NCBI GenBank assembly: GCA_963704535.1 | Contig: OY969916.1 | Span: 4,340,001 to 4,404,000, forward strand | DNA: 64,000 nucleotides | Direction: 5' to 3' | From: G963704535 sp963704535 | Lineage (GTDB): Bacteria; Chloroflexota; Chloroflexia; Chloroflexales; Roseiflexaceae | Position numbers and translations under genes: made by a program | Shown: positions 59,128 to 64,000 of the stretch, in pieces | Layout of the letters: each line of letters begins with the position of its first letter | How positions within the stretch are numbered: the first letter of the stretch is position 1 | The notes under the pieces: model-generated | The model's database searches: none | What the model saw: only the letters and a program-made list of their open reading frames with translations | What the model was told of the DNA's origin: nothing

Positions 59128-60480
59128 CTAACGATTAATAAAGCCCTCATAGTTGCGCATCACAAGCTGCGCCTCAAGCTGCCGCATCGTATCGACCGCA
59201 ACGCCGACGACGATCAGTAATCCGGTCGCGCCCAGGCCGATCTGCACTCCGGTGATTTGCTGAGTGAGAAATGGAAGCACTGCGACCAGGCCCAGGAAAA
59301 ACGCACCGACCAGCGTGATTCGGTAGACCACCTTCGCCAGGTACTCCTCGGTTCGCTTACCTGGCCGGATGCCTGGGATAAATCCGCCATTGCGCTGGAG
59401 CGAGTCGGGAATGTTCTGCTGGTTGAATATCACCATCGTATAGAAGTACGTAAAGGCGACCACCAGCGAGAATAGAAGCACCGAATAAACGAGGGTACCG
59501 CCGCCAAACTGGGGGCTGAACGTCGTATAGACGAAACAGGCGATCTGCTTCAAAATCCCCTCGCCCGGCTGGGCTACGCCGGTCGGGCAGCCATAGGATG
59601 CAAGCGTGCCAGGAAAGATAATAATGCTCTGCGCGAAGATCAGCGGGATCATCCCGGACATATTGACCTTCAACGGGATATGACTGCTCTGGCCACCATA
59701 CACTCGGTTGCCGCGCACACGTTTGGCGTACTGCACCGGAATGCGGCGCTGCCCCTCCTGCACCAGCACGATCCCGATAATCGTAAACAAGCCGATCACC
59801 AAGAAGGCGATGATCCCGATAATATAATCGGTGCTGCCAACCGTCGCTCCGCTGAATGCCTGGGAGATCAGCCCCGGCAGGCCCGAAACGATCCCTGCGA
59901 AGATGATCACCGAGATGCCATTGCCGATGCCACGCTCCTGGATCTGCTCGCCTAGCCACACCAATAGCAGCGTGCCGGCGACCATCGTCGTGACGACAGT
60001 GAAGGTCGGCAGGAAGTTATTGACGATGTCAAACGGCGTGCGAAACACACTCTGGTCGACCCCTACGCCATTCACCAGCGTCACCGTCTGCCCGTAGGCC
60101 TGGAGGTACGCCATCGGGACGGTCAACCAGAAGGTGATCCGGTTGAACTTCATCCGGCCCTGCTCGCCCTCTTTCTGGAGCTCGGCCAGCGCCGGGATCA
60201 GCGGCTGCAAGAGCTGGACGATGATCTGGGCGGTGATGTAGGGGTAGACGCCCATCGCCGCAACCGATAAGTTCTGGAGCGCGCCGCCGGCGAAGATATT
60301 CAGCAGTTGGGCGAGCTGGTTATTCTGTAGCGCCAGCTTCAGATCCGCCAGCGCGGCGGGATCGATATTTGGCACCTGGATATGCGCGATCAAGCGAAAG
60401 ATCAGCAGCATGCCAAGCGTAAACAGAATGCGCCGGCGCAGGTCCGGGAGCTGAAGCGCGCGTAAAACCGACTGTAGCAT
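59128..60480 (-). CDS. secY: Protein translocase subunit SecY
   Basis: 450 residues with ten membrane segments. ATG 60480 has GAGGAG upstream. Marks: FRLIAHIQVPNID, GVYPYITAQIIVQLL, ERGIGNGISVIIFAGIVSG, RIPVQYAKRVRG, NMSGMIPLIFAQS and GFIPGIRPGKRTEEYL. It forms the Sec channel. Confidence 0.98.
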   Translation of the reverse strand: MLQSVLRALQLPDLRRRILFTLGMLLIFRLIAHIQVPNIDPAALADLKLALQNNQLAQLLNIFAGGALQNLSVAAMGVYPYITAQIIVQLLQPLIPALAELQKEGEQGRMKFNRITFWLTVPMAYLQAYGQTVTLVNGVGVDQSVFRTPFDIVNNFLPTFTVVTTMVAGTLLLVWLGEQIQERGIGNGISVIIFAGIVSGLPGLISQAFSGATVGSTDYIIGIIAFLVIGLFTIIGIVLVQEGQRRIPVQYAKRVRGNRVYGGQSSHIPLKVNMSGMIPLIFAQSIIIFPGTLASYGCPTGVAQPGEGILKQIACFVYTTFSPQFGGGTLVYSVLLFSLVVAFTYFYTMVIFNQQNIPDSLQRNGGFIPGIRPGKRTEEYLAKVVYRITLVGAFFLGLVAVLPFLTQQITGVQIGLGATGLLIVVGVAVDTMRQLEAQLVMRNYEGFINR

Positions 60481-60532
60481 CGGTGCAATCTCCTCTAAAC
60501 GAAACGGCTCGGGTGCCGGGTGTCGCCAGGCG

Positions 60533-61048
60533 TCACTCGGCACTCGTCCGGCGGTTGCGCATCGCCAGGTTAGGGCCGCGGCTGCGGCTTGGCCGCTCGA
60601 CGACCCACGGCACCTCGACAACCGAGCCGCCGGCCGCCTCGATCTTCTGGCGCGCGCCGGCGCTGAACTTGTGGGCCTGAAGCGTCAGCTTCACATTTAG
60701 ATCGCCGTCGCCCAGGATCTTAAACGGGCGCTTTTTGTCGATCATGCCGGCGGCGATCAGATCCTCGATCAAGATCTCGCGGTCCTGCGGCCAGTCGTTC
60801 ATCTCGCCGACATTGATCACCTGGTACTCGACGCGCCAGCGATTCTTGAAGCCGCGCAGATACGGCATCCGGCGAACGATCGGGTTCTGACCACCCTCGA
60901 ACGTGCGGGAGGGGTTTGGCCCGGAGCGCGCCTTCTGACCCATCATACCTTTGCCGGCGGTCTTGCCCTTGCCGGAGCCAGGCCCTCGGCCGACGCGCTT
61001 GCTCGTGCGATGCGAGCCGGGCGCCGGCTTGAGATCATGCAGTTTCAT
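60533..61048 (-). CDS. rplO: 50S ribosomal protein L15
   Basis: 171 residues: MKLHDLKPAPGSHRTSKRVG, RGPGSGKGKTAGKGMMGQKAR, then the globular C-terminus with FKILGDGDLNVKLTLQAHKF. GAGGGAA before the ATG; the start overlaps the rpmD stop (ATGA). Confidence 0.97.
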   Translation of the reverse strand: MKLHDLKPAPGSHRTSKRVGRGPGSGKGKTAGKGMMGQKARSGPNPSRTFEGGQNPIVRRMPYLRGFKNRWRVEYQVINVGEMNDWPQDREILIEDLIAAGMIDKKRPFKILGDGDLNVKLTLQAHKFSAGARQKIEAAGGSVVEVPWVVERPSRSRGPNLAMRNRRTSAE

Positions 61049-61245
61049 GCGGTTCCCTCGCTCTCAGGCAACTCTTCGACGCGCACCAGGTGGCGGACCT
61101 TGAAGATCATCCCCCGGATCGGCGGCGTATCGTCGTGGACCGCTGTGCTGTTCAGCTTGCGCAGCCCCAGTGATCGCACGGTATCCTTCTGATCCTGGCT
61201 ATAGCCAATCGTGCTCTTCTTATAGGTGATACGTAACTTCGCCAT
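61045..61245 (-). CDS. rpmD: 50S ribosomal protein L30
   Basis: 66 residues from ATG 61245 (AGGAGG upstream): MAKLRITYKKSTIGYSQDQK, TVRSLGLRKLNSTAVHDDTP. Overlaps both neighbours by a few bases. Confidence 0.97.
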   Translation of the reverse strand: MAKLRITYKKSTIGYSQDQKDTVRSLGLRKLNSTAVHDDTPPIRGMIFKVRHLVRVEELPESEGTA

Positions 61246-61246
61246 G

Positions 61247-61789
61247 CTAGGCCTCCTGGGGCTGCGGCTTGTGCCGCACGCGCCGCTGGTGCAGCTCATG
61301 CGGCGACATGCCGCGCATGCGCGCCTGCTCCTCCAGCGAGGTCAGCTCGCTCAAGGCCTGGAACGTGGCCTTGACGACATTGACCGGGTTGTTGCTGCCG
61401 TAGCTCTTCGTAAGGATATCCTTGATGCCGGCAGCCTCGATCACCGGGCGTACGCCGCGACCGGCGATCACACCCGTCCCCGGCGCCGCCGGGATCAGGC
61501 GCACCCTGGAAGCGGAAAACGCCGTCTCGATCTCGTGCGCGATCGTCGTATTGGTGAGCATGACGTAGATCACGTTCTTCTTTGCCGCCTCAACCCCTTT
61601 GCGGATCGCCTCCGGTACCTCGCCGGCCTTACCCATGCCGATGCCGACATGGCCCTTGCCGTCGCCAACGACGACAACGGTGCTAAAACTGAAGCGCCGA
61701 CCGCCCTTCACTACTTTCGAAACGCGGTTGATCTGGACAACGCGCTCCTCAAGCTCAAGCTCATCGGCGTTGACTCGTTTCTTTGCCAC
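61247..61789 (-). CDS. rpsE: 30S ribosomal protein S5
   Basis: 180 residues from GTG 61789 (GGAGG six bases upstream): RVSKVVKGGRRFSFSTVVVV, GDGKGHVGIGMGKAGEVPEA and GTGVIAGRGVRPVIEAAGI. The preceding 180 bases hold repeats, so an operon insertion separates it from rplR. Confidence 0.98.
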   Translation of the reverse strand: MAKKRVNADELELEERVVQINRVSKVVKGGRRFSFSTVVVVGDGKGHVGIGMGKAGEVPEAIRKGVEAAKKNVIYVMLTNTTIAHEIETAFSASRVRLIPAAPGTGVIAGRGVRPVIEAAGIKDILTKSYGSNNPVNVVKATFQALSELTSLEEQARMRGMSPHELHQRRVRHKPQPQEA

Positions 61790-61799
61790 AATTCCTCCG

Positions 61800-61838
61800 T
61801 CTGTCAGTTGTCAGTTGTCAGTTGTCAGTTGTCCATAC
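61800..61838. repeat. GTTGTCA heptamer array in the spc operon
   Basis: About five GTCAGTT units in the spacer between rplR and rpsE, adjoining the rpsE ribosome-binding site. Confidence 0.9.
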
Positions 61839-61877
61839 GCAGGACACTGATCATCGACGACGGACCATGGACTAACA

Positions 61878-61975
61878 AGCTATCTGAAAGGCCCGCGTGT
61901 CACCCGCGATCCGTGGTGGAGAGGGGTTCTTGAGGGGGCAGCCCCCTCAAACTCCCCCTTTTCAGGCAATCCCTA
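61878..61975 (-). repeat. Palindromic element family A, full copy in the spc operon
   Basis: Ends AAGCTATCTGAAAGG and (reverse complement) GGGATTGCCTGAAAAGGG, core GAGGGGGCAGCCCCCTC. Its right end touches the rplR stop codon (61973-61975). Confidence 0.85.
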
Positions 61976-62335
61976 AAAGCTCAGTCCGGCCTCACGCGCG
62001 GCATCGGCCAGCGCCTGCACCCGCCCATGGTACTTATACCCGCCGCGGTCGAACACGACCTTATCGATGCCGGCGGCCTTGGCGCGCTCGGCGATCAAAC
62101 GCCCGACCGCCTTGGCCTGCTCGATCTTCGACTGCTCGGCGATCGTCTTTACCGACGACTCGACCGTCGAGGCGGCTACCAGCGTCCGGCCGACCGCATC
62201 ATCGATCACCTGGGCGTAGATATGAATATTACTCCGAAACACGCTCAGGCGCGGTCGCTCGGGATTGCCCGCGACCCGCTTACGTACGCGGCGGTGCCGG
62301 CGGATACGGAGTTCACGTGGTGTACGTCCTGCCAT
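61973..62335 (-). CDS. rplR: 50S ribosomal protein L18
   Basis: 120 residues: RIRRHRRVRKRVAGNPERPR, LSVFRSNIHIYAQVIDD, FDRGGYKYHGRVQALADAAR. AGGAG lies before ATG 62335. Stop abuts a palindromic element. Confidence 0.98.
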   Translation of the reverse strand: MAGRTPRELRIRRHRRVRKRVAGNPERPRLSVFRSNIHIYAQVIDDAVGRTLVAASTVESSVKTIAEQSKIEQAKAVGRLIAERAKAAGIDKVVFDRGGYKYHGRVQALADAAREAGLSF

Positions 62336-62384
62336 AGTAGTACTACTCCTGGCGACAGAGATTGTATCCCCTGTCTTTCAGTTA

Positions 62385-62456
62385 TGGATTAAGAGTTATG
62401 AGTTATGAATAAAGGCTCCTCAACTCATAACTCTTAACTCTTAACTCATAACTATT
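62385..62456. repeat. Inverted GAGTTAT/ATAACTC heptamer arrays
   Basis: TTAAGAGTTATGAGTTATGA on the left, then CTCATAACTCTTAACTC units to 62451, reaching the rplF stop (62452-62454). Hairpin in the spc operon spacer. Confidence 0.88.
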
Positions 62457-63015
62457 TCGTCTTACCCGTCTTGCCGGCCTTGCGGCGCACCTTCTCGCCC
62501 CGGTACCTGATGCCGTACCCCTTGTAGGGCTCCGGTGGGCGCAAGCCACGCAGCTTGGCGGCCTCTTCGCCGACCAGTTGCTTGTCGATCCCTCGAATGA
62601 TCACCTGCTGCGGCTCATTGGCGCTGCGGCGCTCGATGATCTCGAAGATGACCCCCTCCGGCGGAACAACGCGGATAGGGTGCGAGAAACCGAGCTGAAG
62701 AATGATATTCTTGCCCTCGCGCGTGGCGCGGTAGCCGACACCGCTGATCTCCAGCACGCGCTGGTACCCGTCGGTGACACCGGTGACCATGTTCGCCAAC
62801 AGCGAGCGCGTCAGACCGTGTAGCGCGCGGTGCCGCGGCGTATCGGTCGGCCGGGCCACCGTCAGCACATCGCTCTCCTGCTGGATGATGATCTCCGCAG
62901 GCAACTGCTGCTCAAGGGTTCCCTTGGGCCCCTTGACGGAGACAAAGTTCCCCTCGACCACCTTGATATCCACATCCTTGGGGACAGAGATGGGCTTCTT
63001 ACCGATCCGTGACAT
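62452..63015 (-). CDS. rplF: 50S ribosomal protein L6
   Basis: 187 residues from ATG 63015 (GGAGGAG upstream): MSRIGKKPISVPKDVDIKVV, LHGLTRSLLANMVTGVTDGY, and the C-terminal RGLRPPEPYKGYGIRYRGEK. Confidence 0.98.
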   Translation of the reverse strand: MSRIGKKPISVPKDVDIKVVEGNFVSVKGPKGTLEQQLPAEIIIQQESDVLTVARPTDTPRHRALHGLTRSLLANMVTGVTDGYQRVLEISGVGYRATREGKNIILQLGFSHPIRVVPPEGVIFEIIERRSANEPQQVIIRGIDKQLVGEEAAKLRGLRPPEPYKGYGIRYRGEKVRRKAGKTGKTK

Positions 63016-63032
63016 CGCTGGTCTCCTCCCTG

Positions 63033-63431
63033 CTACCAAATGTAGCACAGCACCTCGCCCCCGATGTGCTGCTGCCATGCTTCATGGCCAGCCATCACGC
63101 CTTGGGGGGTCGAAAGGATGCTAAGACCCAGACCGCCGCGTACACGCGGGATATCGGCGTGGCCGGTATAAATACGCAACCCCGGCTTGCTCACGCGCTT
63201 GAGGCCGGTAATCACCGGCCGACGGTCGGACGTATATTTCAGGGTAATCAGAATTGCATCAGCCGGATTGCCCTTCTGAATCTCGAAGTCGCGGATGAAG
63301 CCCTCGCGTTTCAAAATCTCCGCGATCGCCAGCTTCATCTTGGACGCCGGGACTGACACCGTAACATGACGGGCCATGCACGCATTCCTGATGCGCGTCA
63401 GCATATCGGCAATTGGATCGTTAACGCTCAC
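63033..63431 (-). CDS. rpsH: 30S ribosomal protein S8
   Basis: 132 residues from GTG 63431 (GGAGGAG upstream): DPIADMLTRIRNACMARH, RRPVITGLKRVSKPGLRIYT and GGLGLSILSTPQGVMAGHEA. Confidence 0.98.
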   Translation of the reverse strand: MSVNDPIADMLTRIRNACMARHVTVSVPASKMKLAIAEILKREGFIRDFEIQKGNPADAILITLKYTSDRRPVITGLKRVSKPGLRIYTGHADIPRVRGGLGLSILSTPQGVMAGHEAWQQHIGGEVLCYIW

Positions 63432-63486
63432 TACGCTCCTCCTTGATGACCATTGTGTTAGACAGCCGTACGTGCCCGCAGAGACG

Positions 63487-63672
63487 CTACCAACTCGACT
63501 TGGTAACGCCCGGAATCAGTCCTTTGAGCGCGTTCTCGCGGAAGCAGATACGGCACATGCCAAACTTGCGCATAAAGGCGCGTGAGCGGCCACAGAGCCT
63601 GCAGCGATTGTAAGCGCGCACCTTGTATTTAGGCGGCCGCTGGGCCTTGACGATCAGCGATTTTTTTGCCAA
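63487..63672 (-). CDS. rpsN: 30S ribosomal protein S14, type Z (zinc-binding)
   Basis: 61 residues from TTG 63672 (GGAGC upstream). The short zinc form: CRLC and CRIC pairs in YNRCRLCGRSRAFMRKFGMC, ending GVTKSSW. Confidence 0.97.
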   Translation of the reverse strand: MAKKSLIVKAQRPPKYKVRAYNRCRLCGRSRAFMRKFGMCRICFRENALKGLIPGVTKSSW

Positions 63673-63746
63673 TGTGTGCTCCTTGCTAACAGCTCAGGCT
63701 GGTGAGTAAACCGTCCGGCAATGACCGTGCCTACTCCTGGCCTGTG

Positions 63747-64000
63747 CTAATCGCGAAACGGCATACCGAGACGCTTCAGCAGCGCATAGCCCTGCGCGTC
63801 GTCGGGGGCACTGGTGACAATCGCCACCTCCATGCCGCGAATCTTATCTACCTTATCGTAGTCGATCTCCGGAAAGATAATCTGCTCGCGCAGGCCCAGG
63901 CTGTAGTTGCCACGGCCATCGAACGAGCGGCGGCTGATGCCGCGGAAGTCGCGCAGGCGCGGCAGCGCCAAGTTGACCAATCGGTCGAGGAAATCGTACA
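63747..64000 (-). CDS. rplE: 50S ribosomal protein L5, N-terminus beyond the window
   Basis: The C-terminal 84 codons: YDFLDRLVNLALPRLRDFRG, FDGRGNYSLGLREQIIFPEI and the end LLKRLGMPFRD. The start lies outside. Its place before rpsN is the usual spc order. Confidence 0.96.
   Translation of the reverse strand, partial: YDFLDRLVNLALPRLRDFRGISRRSFDGRGNYSLGLREQIIFPEIDYDKVDKIRGMEVAIVTSAPDDAQGYALLKRLGMPFRD

Overview
The window is GC-rich, densely coded bacterial chromosome. My best guess for the source is a filamentous or gliding member of the Chloroflexota (Roseiflexus/Kouleothrix-like). This rests on the gene mix: a giant Rhs surface protein, an F420-type luciferase-like oxidoreductase, short-chain threonine dehydrogenase, lone NurA, Uma2, TAP-type hydrolase, and zinc-type S14 and adenylate kinase. 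The many heptanucleotide repeat arrays also fit. It is an inference; no rRNA gene is present to confirm it.

Layout. 1-6655 (-): 3' truncated secreted Rhs/YD-repeat protein. 7022-10978 (-): two half-size ABC exporters that look like a heterodimer with one degenerate ATP site, preceded by an attenuator-like leader. 11595-17462: metabolic genes (amidase, LLM oxidoreductase, hemolysin III, threonine dehydrogenase-like SDR, zinc-ribbon protein). 17811-21239: Tex and ribosomal protein S1, convergent on a shared terminator. 21779-27658: metal-dependent phosphatase/mutase, NAD kinase, NurA, Uma2, DUF2231 and GatA. 27765-32883 (-): surface polysaccharide genes (GT2, polyprenyl glycosylphosphotransferase, and a membrane protein interrupted by an in-frame TAG). 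33048-52131: mixed genes including a TAP hydrolase lipoprotein, PIG-L deacetylase, CoA Nudix, penicillin acylase, purine nucleoside phosphorylase, RecO, GT2, HAD, MBL, inositol monophosphatase and a lone receiver. 52362-64000 (-): the spc/alpha ribosomal operon continuing into truA-rplM-rpsI, with rplE cut by the window edge and no rpmJ between infA and rpsM.

The most striking feature is the repeat content. Intergenic regions are full of palindromic elements of about 60-120 bp. Family A has AGGCTGTCTGAAAAGG inverted ends. Families B and C have different ends but resemble it in a central GAGGGG..CCCCTC hairpin, and one further element (D) has its own ends. There are also arrays of 7- or 8-base units, usually arranged as inverted pairs. 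Several arrays sit in frame inside genes: both ABC subunits at the same loop, a glycosyltransferase, a membrane protein and probably the penicillin acylase. Most of these units are free of stop codons when tandemly read on the inserted strand, so they can be translated. Palindromic elements repeatedly abut or supply stop codons.

Five loci (Rhs 5' end, amidase 5' end, MBL hydrolase, rplQ, map) show an apparent single-base insertion, always in the +1 direction. Uncorrected consensus errors are the simplest explanation, but the uniform direction deserves a check.
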